A DNA stretch of 22,453 bases from assembly GCA_025458665.1 (NCBI GenBank), contig JALOSG010000014.1, positions 1 through 22,453 of the forward strand, written 5' to 3'. A program made the translations under genes and the position numbers. Within the stretch, counting starts at the first letter, position 1. Every line of letters begins with the position of its first letter. Source of the stretch: Serpentinimonas sp. (GTDB taxonomy: Bacteria > Pseudomonadota > Gammaproteobacteria > Burkholderiales > Burkholderiaceae_C). Under the pieces are notes generated by a model that saw only the letters and a program-made list of their open reading frames with translations, did not search any database and was not told the origin of the DNA. This document shows positions 1-6,660 of the stretch, in pieces.

Positions 1-513
1 CGTGGGGCCCAGCCCCACAATGCCCACCAGCACCAGGCCAAACACCAGGGTGTGGATGGCGCGTGACACATCGAGCACGGTGGATGCGGCCCAGGCCAGC
101 GGGCGCGGCGCACGCAGGTTGCGTGCCGACAGCAGGCCCAGGGGCAGCGCCAGCACGGCGGCCAGCAAGGAGCCCAGCGTGGCTATCTGGAACGTGACCC
201 AGGTGGCACGTGCCAGCCCGGCGAGGTAGCTGGCCTCCACGGCACGGCGGTCTTCCACGCGCAGCAAGCTGCCATCGTCGCTGCGGAATTCCAGCCGTTC
301 GGGGCCAAACCACACATCAAGAAAGCTGGGCCGCGCGAACTCCCCCACCGACTTCAGCAGGTTCTCCCACGGGTTGCGGCCCACCGACAAGTCTCCGGCG
401 GCCACCAGGGTCCAGAGGCACACCACCACCACCGCCGCATAGGCCAGCACCAGCAGCAGAAAGCCAAAGCGCCCCCGGGAGGGCGCCAGAGGCGGGTTCA
501 ACGCAGGATTCAC
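1..513 (-). CDS. PhnE-type phosphonate/oxyanion ABC transporter permease (partial, 3' end off window)
   Basis: Inner-membrane permease of an ABC importer in the phosphate/phosphite/phosphonate (PhnE) family. 171 codons are visible and the C-terminal part lies beyond the left edge. I see a membrane helix at about residues 16-36 (FGFLLLVLAYAAVVVCLW), a long periplasmic stretch, then further helices around 105-128 and 150-170. The segment RAIHTLVFGLVLVGIVGLGP resembles the conserved PhnE cytoplasmic-loop/helix region that meets the ATPase. The start is a GTG that overlaps the stop of the upstream binding-protein gene (GTGA), which implies translational coupling. The first residues are VNPALNPPLAPSRGRFG. 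The substrate cannot be read from the permease. The genes upstream are a PhnD-type binding protein and an ArsS-like radical SAM protein. An ATPase gene would be expected beyond the edge. Confidence 0.85.
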   Translation of the reverse strand, partial: MNPALNPPLAPSRGRFGFLLLVLAYAAVVVVCLWTLVAAGDLSVGRNPWENLLKSVGEFARPSFLDVWFGPERLEFRSDDGSLLRVEDRRAVEASYLAGLARATWVTFQIATLGSLLAAVLALPLGLLSARNLRAPRPLAWAASTVLDVSRAIHTLVFGLVLVGIVGLGPT

Positions 514-1448
514 TTGGGTTGCAAGGTTCCTGTGGCCAGACCCGCGTCACGGATGGGCTTGTAGAAGCTGTTCTCGCTGGTCACGAAGCCGGTGTAGTTG
601 GCCGGCAGCAGTTGCGGCTGGCTGGCCAGCAACGGGCCCACTTCGGCCAGCGCGTCCTGTAGCTTCTTCACGAAAGCCTTGTCCTTGAACAGCGCGGCGC
701 TCACGGCCACCGCGTCGTTGGGCAGCGGCGCCGATTGCCAGATCACCTTGCTGCGTTCGGCCGTGATGAGGCCCTGCGCAATCATCACATCGCGGTTGCG
801 GTTGAAGTCGGCGCCGGCATCGATCTGGCCCGCCGTCACCTGCGTCTGGATGGCCTGGTGCTTGGTGTGCAGCACGCGGCCAAAATGCTTTTGCGGATCT
901 ATGCCCTGCTGCATGAAAAAGTGCAGCGGGATGAGGTAGCCGGAGGTGGAGCCTTTGTCCCCGAAGGCAAAGCTGCGGCCCTTGCCTTTGGGGCCCAGCA
1001 GGTCCTCCACGGAGTTGAGCCCCGAGTCCGGGTGCGTGACCATGATGGCGAAATACTCGGGCTTGCCCTGGTACAGGATGGTGGAGACCACCTGCGCATC
1101 GGCAAAGTGGTTGGCCAGCACATAGCCCCAGGGGCCCATGAGCGCGATGTCGGTTTCGCCATTGGCCAGGCTCTTGGCCAGGCCTTCCCAGCTGTCCACG
1201 GTGCGCAATTCCACCGGGCGCCCCAGGCGGGCCGACAGGTGCTGCGCGAGCGGGCGGTAGGTGGCGTCGTTCTTCTCGCGGTCGGGCTGGAACATGCCCA
1301 CCCCGAACTTGAGCGGGGCCTGGCTGGCGGCCTGCGCCCAGGCGCTGCCCGAGGCCAGGGTGGCGCCGGTGGCCAGCGTGGCAGAGGCTGCCATGGCGGC
1401 CAGGGAAGCCAGGAAGCGCTGGCGGGTGAAGCTTGTGGGAGTAGACAT
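510..1448 (-). CDS. PhnD-type periplasmic substrate-binding protein of an ABC importer
   Basis: 312-residue binding protein of the phosphate/phosphite/phosphonate (PhnD) family, which should deliver an anionic ligand to the PhnE-type permease encoded immediately downstream. Residues 1-40 form an export signal with one arginine cluster (TRQRFLASLAAMAASATLA) and an AWAQA cleavage region; it lacks the paired arginines of a classical Tat signal, so Sec export is likely. The mature part has the family pattern LKFGVGMFQPD near its start, then YRPLAQHLSARLGRPVEL, DIALMGPWGYV and FGDKGSTSGYLIP, typical of the anion-binding cleft. The protein contains no cysteine. This argues against arsenite binding as in the AioX branch of the family, which uses cysteine. 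The start lies 37 bases after the ArsS-like stop, so the two are probably co-transcribed. The ligand (phosphonate, phosphite or an organoarsenical) is unresolved. Confidence 0.88.
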   Translation of the reverse strand: MSTPTSFTRQRFLASLAAMAASATLATGATLASGSAWAQAASQAPLKFGVGMFQPDREKNDATYRPLAQHLSARLGRPVELRTVDSWEGLAKSLANGETDIALMGPWGYVLANHFADAQVVSTILYQGKPEYFAIMVTHPDSGLNSVEDLLGPKGKGRSFAFGDKGSTSGYLIPLHFFMQQGIDPQKHFGRVLHTKHQAIQTQVTAGQIDAGADFNRNRDVMIAQGLITAERSKVIWQSAPLPNDAVAVSAALFKDKAFVKKLQDALAEVGPLLASQPQLLPANYTGFVTSENSFYKPIRDAGLATGTLQPK

Positions 1449-1485
1449 GGAGGGCCTTCAGGAAGTGTTGGAACCGGTGCTGGAA

Positions 1486-2469
1486 TTACAGCGCGCCACC
1501 GCAGCTGCTGCCCTGCCCGGCGGTGCAGCCGTAGCAGTGGTCGGCCACGCGGATGGGCATGCCGCGCGTATCGGCCTTCACCAGATCGCGCAGGTGGGGG
1601 CGGGCCAGCGCACCAGACGAAGCCGCAGCGCCTTCAATGGGCGCCAGCGACATGCCCAGCTGCTGGTTGAAGTCGCAGTCGTACAGGCTGCCCTCCCAGT
1701 CCACGCTGATGAGGCTGCGGCACATGACGCCCTCCAGGTTGCTCTCCTGGTAGTTGTCCTGCAGCAGCTGGAGGTACTGGCTGAACTGGCCTTTGGAAAT
1801 GAGCATGGAGCCAAAGCGCTGAATGGGCATGTTGGCCAGCGCGTACAGATGGTTGAACACAATGCCGAAGTGCTGGCCCAGTTCGCGCTTGTAGTCGGCC
1901 TGCAGCCCTTGCTGGCTGGGCGGCAGCGACGGCCCCTGCGGGTTGTAGACCAGGTTGAGCACCAGCCCCGAATCTGGCTGGCCGTAGCCCAGCGCGTTGA
2001 GCTTCTGCAGGCCGGCAATGCTCTTGTCGAACACGCCCTGGCCGCGCTGCTTGTCCACGTTCTCCAGCGAATAGCACGGCAGTGATGCCACCACTTCCAC
2101 GCCCTGTTCGGCCAGGAACTCGGCCAGGCCTTCCTGCCCGGGCTCGAACAGGATGGTGAGGTTGCAACGGTCGATCACCCGCACACCCATGCCGCGCGCG
2201 GCCGCCACCAGCCGGCGGAACTCGGGGTGCAGTTCCGGGGCGCCACCGGTGAGGTCCAGCGTCTCTATGGACTGCAAGGCCAACACCTGCAGCACCAGAT
2301 CGAGGTTGGCGTCGTCCATCATCTCGGTGCGGTTGGGGCCGGCGTTCACGTGGCAGTGCACGCAGGACTGGTTGCACTTGTAGCCCAGGTTCACCTGCAA
2401 CGTGGCCAGGCCGTGGCGCCGCAGGGAAGGGAATTGGGTGTGCTGGAGCAGGGGGAAGGTGGCGTGCAC
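1486..2469 (-). CDS. arsS: Arsenosugar-biosynthesis radical SAM protein, ArsS family
   Basis: Radical-SAM enzyme of the ArsS family (radical SAM/Cys-rich, DUF3641 C-terminus). Characterised members join the 5'-deoxyadenosyl group of SAM to a dimethylated arsenical, giving a 5'-dimethylarsinoyl-deoxyadenosine on the way to arsenosugars. The [4Fe-4S] motif is C32-x3-C36-x2-C39, followed by HVNAGPNRTE. A GGAPELHPEF segment corresponds to the SAM-binding GGE-like region. The C-terminus carries the family's Cys-rich signature CYGCTAGQGSSCGGA. I chose the GTG at 2469 (first residues VHATFPLLQHTQFPSLRR) because family members begin near HAT-PLL and an AGGA lies six bases upstream. An ATG at 2529 in the same frame has no ribosome site. 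It heads the PhnD/PhnE-like genes and diverges from an MTA phosphorylase. No arsM methyltransferase is in view. Confidence 0.88.
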   Translation of the reverse strand: MHATFPLLQHTQFPSLRRHGLATLQVNLGYKCNQSCVHCHVNAGPNRTEMMDDANLDLVLQVLALQSIETLDLTGGAPELHPEFRRLVAAARGMGVRVIDRCNLTILFEPGQEGLAEFLAEQGVEVVASLPCYSLENVDKQRGQGVFDKSIAGLQKLNALGYGQPDSGLVLNLVYNPQGPSLPPSQQGLQADYKRELGQHFGIVFNHLYALANMPIQRFGSMLISKGQFSQYLQLLQDNYQESNLEGVMCRSLISVDWEGSLYDCDFNQQLGMSLAPIEGAAASSGALARPHLRDLVKADTRGMPIRVADHCYGCTAGQGSSCGGAL

Positions 2470-2595
2470 GTACAGTCCTGTGGGCAGATGGAAACGAAGG
2501 GCGGAGCCGAAAAACTCACACCGTGGCATTTTGAACGCAGCGCATGCAGAAAGTGCCTCAGCGGGTTTCTGGAGTCTGTCGCGTTGTGGCGCAGA

Positions 2596-2625
2596 TTCTT
2601 ACAGCTCCCGCTATGCTTGTGCCAA
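2596..2625 (-). promoter_or_regulatory. Possible promoter of the arsS operon
   Basis: On the minus strand TTGGCA (2625-2620) is followed after 18 bases by TAAGAA (2601-2596). The -35 match is good and the -10 match is poor. It lies in the 181-base gap between the divergent arsS and mtnP starts. This is a weak call from inspection only. On the plus strand the nearest TATGCT (2612-2617) has no well-spaced -35 element. Confidence 0.25.
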
Positions 2626-2650
2626 AACCATTGGCCCACCGGACTTGCCC

Positions 2651-3595
2651 ATGACCGCAGCAGCACCCACCCCCACCACCACCACTCCTTCCACGCAGCC
2701 CCAAAGCCCCGCCGCAGCTGCAGCAGCAGCCCCTGCCAGGGCCCTGGTGGGCGTCATAGGCGGCAGCGGCCTGTACCAAATGGACGCGCTGGAGAACCCG
2801 CAGGCGCAGAGGCTGGACACGCCCTACGGCGCGCCGTCGGACGAGATCATGACCGGCACGGTGCACGGCGTGCCGGTGGCGTTTCTGGCGCGGCACGGGC
2901 GCGGGCACCGGCTCATTCCTTCCGAGGTGCCCTACCAGGCCAATATCCACGCCCTGAAACAGCTGGGCGTGCGCTACCTGATTTCGCTCTCGGCGGTGGG
3001 TTCGTTGAAGGAGGCGCTGCGCCCGCTGGACATGGTGCTCCCCGACCAGTTCATCGACCTCACCAAGCGCCGCGCCTCCACCTTCTTTGGCCAGGGCGCG
3101 GTGGCCCACGCCTCGCTGGCGCAACCCATCTGCGCGGCTTTGTCCGATGTGCTGGCGCGCGCCATGGCCACCACGGTGGGCAGTTCCGTGCAGTTGCACC
3201 GCGGCGGCACCTATGTGTGCATAGAAGGGCCGCAGTTCTCCACCCTGGCCGAGTCGCACTGGTACCAGAGCATGGGCGCCAGCGTGATTGGCATGACCAA
3301 CATGCCCGAAGCCAAGCTGGCCCGCGAAGCACAGATGGCCTATGCCACCCTGGCCATGGTGACCGACTACGACTGCTGGCACCCGCGCGAAGCCCATGTG
3401 ACGGCCGACGCCGCGATTGCCAACCTCATGAAAAACGCCAGCAACGCGCAGAAGATTGCGGCGGCGGCCATTGCCCTTCTGGGGCAGGAGCGGCCTGTGT
3501 CCGAGGCCCACACCGCGCTGCAGCATGCGCTCATCACCCCGCCCGACGCCATGGCCCCGGACGTGCGCGCGCGGCTGCAGGCCTTGCTGGACTAA
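2651..3595 (+). CDS. mtnP: S-methyl-5'-thioadenosine phosphorylase (MTAP family)
   Basis: Cytosolic purine-nucleoside phosphorylase that splits 5'-methylthioadenosine (and, in many members, 5'-deoxyadenosine) with phosphate to adenine and the 5-substituted ribose-1-phosphate. Family marks: VGVIGGSGLYQM near residue 33, a phosphate-binding stretch ARHGRGHRLIPSEVPYQANI, LSAVGSLKEALRP, EGPQFSTLAESHWYQ, then MTNMPEAKLAREAQMAYA and TDYDCWH. The acidic residue of TDYD is typical of enzymes that accept 6-aminopurines. The first 30 residues are a low-complexity Thr/Pro/Ala leader absent from most relatives, so a GTG at 2747 (VGVIGGSG) is an alternative start; no clear ribosome site favours either. 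It diverges from arsS and is followed five bases later by a membrane-protein gene, so those two are probably coupled. Specificity for thioinosine rather than thioadenosine cannot be excluded. Confidence 0.9.
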   Translation: MTAAAPTPTTTTPSTQPQSPAAAAAAAPARALVGVIGGSGLYQMDALENPQAQRLDTPYGAPSDEIMTGTVHGVPVAFLARHGRGHRLIPSEVPYQANIHALKQLGVRYLISLSAVGSLKEALRPLDMVLPDQFIDLTKRRASTFFGQGAVAHASLAQPICAALSDVLARAMATTVGSSVQLHRGGTYVCIEGPQFSTLAESHWYQSMGASVIGMTNMPEAKLAREAQMAYATLAMVTDYDCWHPREAHVTADAAIANLMKNASNAQKIAAAAIALLGQERPVSEAHTALQHALITPPDAMAPDVRARLQALLD

Positions 3596-3600
3596 GGTTA

Positions 3601-4062
3601 ATGGACTCCACGCCCGACCGGCCCGACCCGCCCGACCGGCCCGCCCCGCCCGAAAACACCCCGCCGCGCCCGGCCAGGGCGGCTGCGGGCTGGTTCAACA
3701 AGCTGCCCGGCTTCCACCGCGCCGCACCCGGGCTGGAATGGAAGCTGTGGAAAAAGCTGCCCCTCATTTTTGCGGTGGGCACCGTCCTGCCCATGCTGCT
3801 GGCCGCCGTGGCCTACCTGACCCTGCCCGACACGGCGGCCACCGGCATCACCGCCGCCAGCGCCGCCGACGAACGCAACTTCATGCAGTTCTTCTACATG
3901 CTGGTGGGTGTGGTGGTGCTGCACTGGACGCTGGTGCTCACCCTGGCCATAGGCTGCTTCATCGTCATGCTCATGAAAGGCCCCGCCTATGTGGCCGACG
4001 GCTACCACTTGAACGAGCGCGACCCAGCCCCACCCGATGCGCACAAAGGTCCAGAGAAGTAG
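3601..4062 (+). CDS. Uncharacterised two-helix inner-membrane protein
   Basis: 153-residue protein that I cannot assign to a named family. The N-terminus (about 1-30) is a disordered Pro/Asp/Arg-rich stretch with repeated PDRP/PPD units. There are two hydrophobic segments: about 59-76 (LIFAVGTVLPMLLAAVAYL) and about 100-123 (FYMLVGVVVLHWTLVLTLAIG). A short basic segment (GLEWKLWKKLP) precedes the first helix. The tail after the second helix is polar and charged. The ATG follows the mtnP stop by five bases, so translational coupling with mtnP is likely. Whether this reflects a functional link or just compact packing is unknown. Confidence 0.75.
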   Translation: MDSTPDRPDPPDRPAPPENTPPRPARAAAGWFNKLPGFHRAAPGLEWKLWKKLPLIFAVGTVLPMLLAAVAYLTLPDTAATGITAASAADERNFMQFFYMLVGVVVLHWTLVLTLAIGCFIVMLMKGPAYVADGYHLNERDPAPPDAHKGPEK

Positions 4063-4120
4063 GACAAATCCCACTTTGGTGTGATAACTTTCCGCTTCCA
4101 TCAACGACGCGGAGTGCACC

Positions 4121-4531
4121 ATGGCGAAGAAGAAGATCGAGGATGTAGAGGGCATTGGCCCCGTGTTTGGCGACAAGCTGCGCGGTGCCGGTGTGGCCGA
4201 CACCGACAGCCTGCTCAGCAGTGGCAAGACGCCCGCCGGCCGCAAGGCGCTGGCAGAGAAATCGGGCCTCAGCGCCAAGCAGTTGCTGCGCTTCATCAAC
4301 ATGGTGGACCTGTACCGCATCAAGGGCATAGGGTCGGAATACGCCGACTTGCTGGAAGCCGCTGGCGTGGACACCGTGCCCGAACTGGCCCGGCGCCGTG
4401 CCGACAACCTCACCGCCGCCATGGCCAAGGTGAACGAAGAGAAGAAGCTGGTGCGCCGCGCGCCCACCGAGACCGAAGTGGCGCAATGGGTGGCGCAGGC
4501 CAAAGAGCTGCCCCGCATGATCGAGTACTGA
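4121..4531 (+). CDS. DUF4332-like helix-hairpin-helix protein
   Basis: 136-residue protein made of two tandem helix-hairpin-helix units, as in the DUF4332 family. The first has IEDVEGIGPVFGDKLRGAGV (about 6-25), the second LYRIKGIGSEYADLLEAAGV (about 64-83). Both carry the GIG hairpin typical of non-specific nucleic-acid or protein contacts. The C-terminus is charged (KVNEEKKLVRRAPTETEVAQW). A GGAG seven bases before the ATG serves as ribosome site. It is separated from the preceding membrane-protein gene by 58 bases and may have its own promoter. The biological role of the family is not known; DNA binding is an inference from the motif. Confidence 0.8.
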   Translation: MAKKKIEDVEGIGPVFGDKLRGAGVADTDSLLSSGKTPAGRKALAEKSGLSAKQLLRFINMVDLYRIKGIGSEYADLLEAAGVDTVPELARRRADNLTAAMAKVNEEKKLVRRAPTETEVAQWVAQAKELPRMIEY

Positions 4532-4610
4532 ACCCGGCTGAGCGGCCCGGCCGAACAGCCTGGATACCCCCGCGCCTGCGCGTTTCGCCCGGGCGCGGCA
4601 TCATGGAGGC

Positions 4611-4997
4611 ATGTCTGAAGCCCCCGCCCTCACGGTTTATTTCGATGGCAGTTGCCCGCTGTGCCAGCGCGAGATTGCGCTGTACCGGCGCCTGCCCGAA
4701 TCTGCCCGGCTGGCCTGGGTGGACGTGAGCAGCGGCCTGCCGCCCGAGCAACTGGGCGCTGGCCTGAACTGCCAGGCCGCCATGGCGCGCTTCCATGTGC
4801 GCAACGCGCAAGGAGAGCTGTTCAGCGGTGCTGCGGCGTTTTCGCTCATGTGGCGGCAGTTTCCCGGCTGGCGCTGGCTGGGGTGGTTGTCTGCCTGGCC
4901 ACCCATGAGCTGGCTGTTCGAGGGCGCCTACCGCGCCTTCCTGCCGCTGCGGCCCTGGATGCAGCGGCGCGCACGGCGTCTGCTGGGTTCTTCCTGA
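4611..4997 (+). CDS. DCC-family (DUF393) thiol-disulfide oxidoreductase-like protein
   Basis: 128-residue protein of the DCC/DUF393 family, thioredoxin-fold-like proteins named for the conserved D-x2-C-x2-C motif. Here it is D12-G-S-C15-P-L-C18, right after an initial beta-strand (LTVYFDG). The family's later landmarks are present: a strand leading to FSGAAAFSLMWRQFPGWRWLGW and a C-terminal YRAFLPLRPWM. Redox activity is assumed from the motif; the natural substrate is unknown. The ATG is preceded by GGAGG with a spacing of only one base, which is tighter than usual, but the start fits the family N-terminus. It is followed by the SDR gene after 20 bases, suggesting co-transcription. Confidence 0.83.
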   Translation: MSEAPALTVYFDGSCPLCQREIALYRRLPESARLAWVDVSSGLPPEQLGAGLNCQAAMARFHVRNAQGELFSGAAAFSLMWRQFPGWRWLGWLSAWPPMSWLFEGAYRAFLPLRPWMQRRARRLLGSS

Positions 4998-5017
4998 CCT
5001 TTCCCCCGGCCACCCCC

Positions 5018-5737
5018 ATGATGCATTCCCTGCCCCAGGGCTACACCGCCGTGGTGTTCGGCGCCAGTGGCGCCATAGGCGGCGCACTGCTGCAGCACCT
5101 GCAGGCCGACCCGCGCTGCGGCATGGCGCTGGGTGTATCGCGCAGCGGCTCCGCGGGCTCGCTGTCTTGCGATCTGACCCAGGAAGACAGCCTCAAAGCC
5201 TGCGCGCAGCAACTGTCGGCCCAGCTGGCTCCGCACGGCCCGCTGCAGCTGGTGCTGGATGCCACCGGCGCCCTGACCATCCACGGGCGCGGCCCCGAGA
5301 AAAAGCTCGATGACCTGAACGAAGAAGCGCTGGTGAACGCGCTGCGCGTGAACGCCATAGGGCCGGCGCTGTTGCTCAAGCACATGGTGCCGCTGCTGGC
5401 CACCGGGCAGCGCGTCATCTGGGGCAAGCTGTCGGCGCGGGTGGGCAGTATCGAGGACAACCACAAGGGCGGCTGGTACGGCTACCGCAGCGCCAAGGCG
5501 GCACTGAACATGCTGCTGCAGAGTGCCGCCATTGAAGTGGCGCGCAAACGCCCATTGGCGGTGCTGGCCGCGCTGCAGCCCGGCACCGTGCGTTCGCCCC
5601 TGAGCCAGCCTTTCGTGGGGCAACAGGCGCTCGATCCGGCCGATTCGGCGCGTGGGCTGCTGCAGGCGCTCGATGGCCTGCAGCCCAGCGGGCGGGCGCA
5701 CTTTGTGGACTACACAGGCGCCCCCATACCTTGGTGA
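5018..5737 (+). CDS. Short-chain dehydrogenase/reductase (C-factor-like SDR)
   Basis: 239-residue SDR-family oxidoreductase with a Rossmann fold. The dinucleotide-binding loop is GASGAIGGALLQ (G-x3-G-x-G type) near residue 13. DATGAL sits where the NNAG-like stretch is expected. The active-site region reads WGKLSARVGS followed by YRSAK, giving the Y-x3-K catalytic pair, with Ser from LSARVG as the likely third residue. It resembles the C-factor/CsgA-like cluster, short SDRs often annotated as cell-cell signalling proteins although the substrate is unknown. Two adjacent ATG codons start the frame. It ends 36 bases before the LexA box of imuA and is probably the last gene of the plus-strand group that starts with mtnP. 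Confidence 0.85.
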   Translation: MMHSLPQGYTAVVFGASGAIGGALLQHLQADPRCGMALGVSRSGSAGSLSCDLTQEDSLKACAQQLSAQLAPHGPLQLVLDATGALTIHGRGPEKKLDDLNEEALVNALRVNAIGPALLLKHMVPLLATGQRVIWGKLSARVGSIEDNHKGGWYGYRSAKAALNMLLQSAAIEVARKRPLAVLAALQPGTVRSPLSQPFVGQQALDPADSARGLLQALDGLQPSGRAHFVDYTGAPIPW

Positions 5738-5766
5738 CTGGCCAGGGAGCGTAATCCGCTGGGTGG

Positions 5767-5800
5767 TGCAAAGTACTGTATTCATGTACAGTACTTTGCA
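5767..5800. promoter_or_regulatory. LexA (SOS) operator of imuA-imuB-dnaE2, within a 14-bp perfect inverted repeat
   Basis: Core box TACTGTATTCATGTACAGTA (5774-5793) matches the E. coli LexA consensus at every conserved position (CTGT-N8-ACAG). It is embedded in a longer perfect palindrome with 14-base arms (5767-5780 and 5787-5800) and a 6-base centre. The right arm ends on the A of the imuA ATG, so LexA bound here would block transcription and cover the start region. Confidence 0.93.
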
Positions 5801-6660
5801 TGAACACCGTTCGCCTTGATGCCCTGCTCCAGCAAGACCGCCGCCTGTGGCGCGCCAATGCCGTGGCCGCCCCCCTGCAGCACACGCAGGCCAGTGGGCA
5901 CGCCGGGCTTGATACCGAACTCCCCGGTGGCGGCTGGCCCTGCGGCCAACTGACCGAACTGCTCAGCCCCCTGCCCGGCCTGGAATGGCGGCTGCTGCTG
6001 CCAGCACTGAAGGCTCTGAAAGCACTGGACAGCGCAGCCCGCACCATCGCGCTGGTGCAACCCCCATTCGATCCCTGCCTGGGTGCACTGCAGGCACAGG
6101 GGCTGGACACCCGCCAGTTGCTGCTGGTGCGCACGCACAGCCACGCCGATGCTCTCTGGGCCACCGAACAGCTGTTGCGTTGCCCCCAGGTGGCCGCCGT
6201 GCTGGCCTGGCTGCCCCAGGCACGCAGCGAACAGCTGCGCCGGCTGCAACTGGCCTGCCAGGCCAGCCACCAGCCGCTGGCCTTCGTGTGCCGCCCGGAG
6301 AGCGCGCAGCAACAGCCATCGCCCGCGCCGCTGCGGCTGTTGCTGCGCAGCGCGGGCCGGCGCGGTCTGGGGTTCCAGGTGTTCAAGCGCGCCGGGCCGC
6401 CCCAGGCCCAGTTGCGCTGGCTGCATGCCGGCCTGCCCATCTCGGTTCCCATCACAGCCCCTATCACCACCGCCCCACCCCGCCATGCTGTGGATTGCTC
6501 TGCACCCGTTACAGCCCTTGTCCCCCGACACACCGCCATCGAGCTGGGCGGGCTTTCCGCCGCCCCAGCACTGGGCACTGGCCTACACCCCGCGCGTCTG
6601 CCCGTTCGAGGACGCCCTGCTGCTGGAAGCCGCCGCCAGCCAGCGGCTCTACCGGGGTAG
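5800..6660 (+). CDS. imuA: ImuA, SOS mutasome accessory protein (SulA/RecA-like)
   Basis: 286-residue ImuA-family protein, a RecA-like partner of ImuB and DnaE2 in damage-induced translesion synthesis. The N-terminus (LDALLQQDRRLWRAN) and the degenerate nucleotide-loop region LPGGGWPCGQLTELLSP (about 41-57) are typical; the Walker A GKT is replaced by GQLTEL, as usual for ImuA. Further family pattern is seen in QLLLVRTHSHADALWATEQLL, AAVLAWLPQARSEQLRRLQLA and PLRLLLRSAGRRGLGFQVFKR. The ATG directly follows the LexA palindrome and has no ribosome site, so the transcript may be leaderless or nearly so. The reading frame continues 176 bases into imuB. The last ~55 residues are low-complexity and look like out-of-frame imuB sequence rather than a conserved domain. 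Confidence 0.88.
   Translation: MNTVRLDALLQQDRRLWRANAVAAPLQHTQASGHAGLDTELPGGGWPCGQLTELLSPLPGLEWRLLLPALKALKALDSAARTIALVQPPFDPCLGALQAQGLDTRQLLLVRTHSHADALWATEQLLRCPQVAAVLAWLPQARSEQLRRLQLACQASHQPLAFVCRPESAQQQPSPAPLRLLLRSAGRRGLGFQVFKRAGPPQAQLRWLHAGLPISVPITAPITTAPPRHAVDCSAPVTALVPRHTAIELGGLSAAPALGTGLHPARLPVRGRPAAGSRRQPAALPG

Noticed and set aside
2470..2529. Longer arsS form starting at the ATG at 2529
   Set aside because: The additional 20 residues are not part of the family's usual N-terminus and the ATG lacks a ribosome site, whereas the GTG at 2469 has an AGGA at suitable distance. The longer form is not fully excluded.
2402..2650. Upstream in-frame extension of mtnP
   Set aside because: It would overlap arsS, has no family similarity, and would put about 80 unrelated residues before an already long N-terminus.
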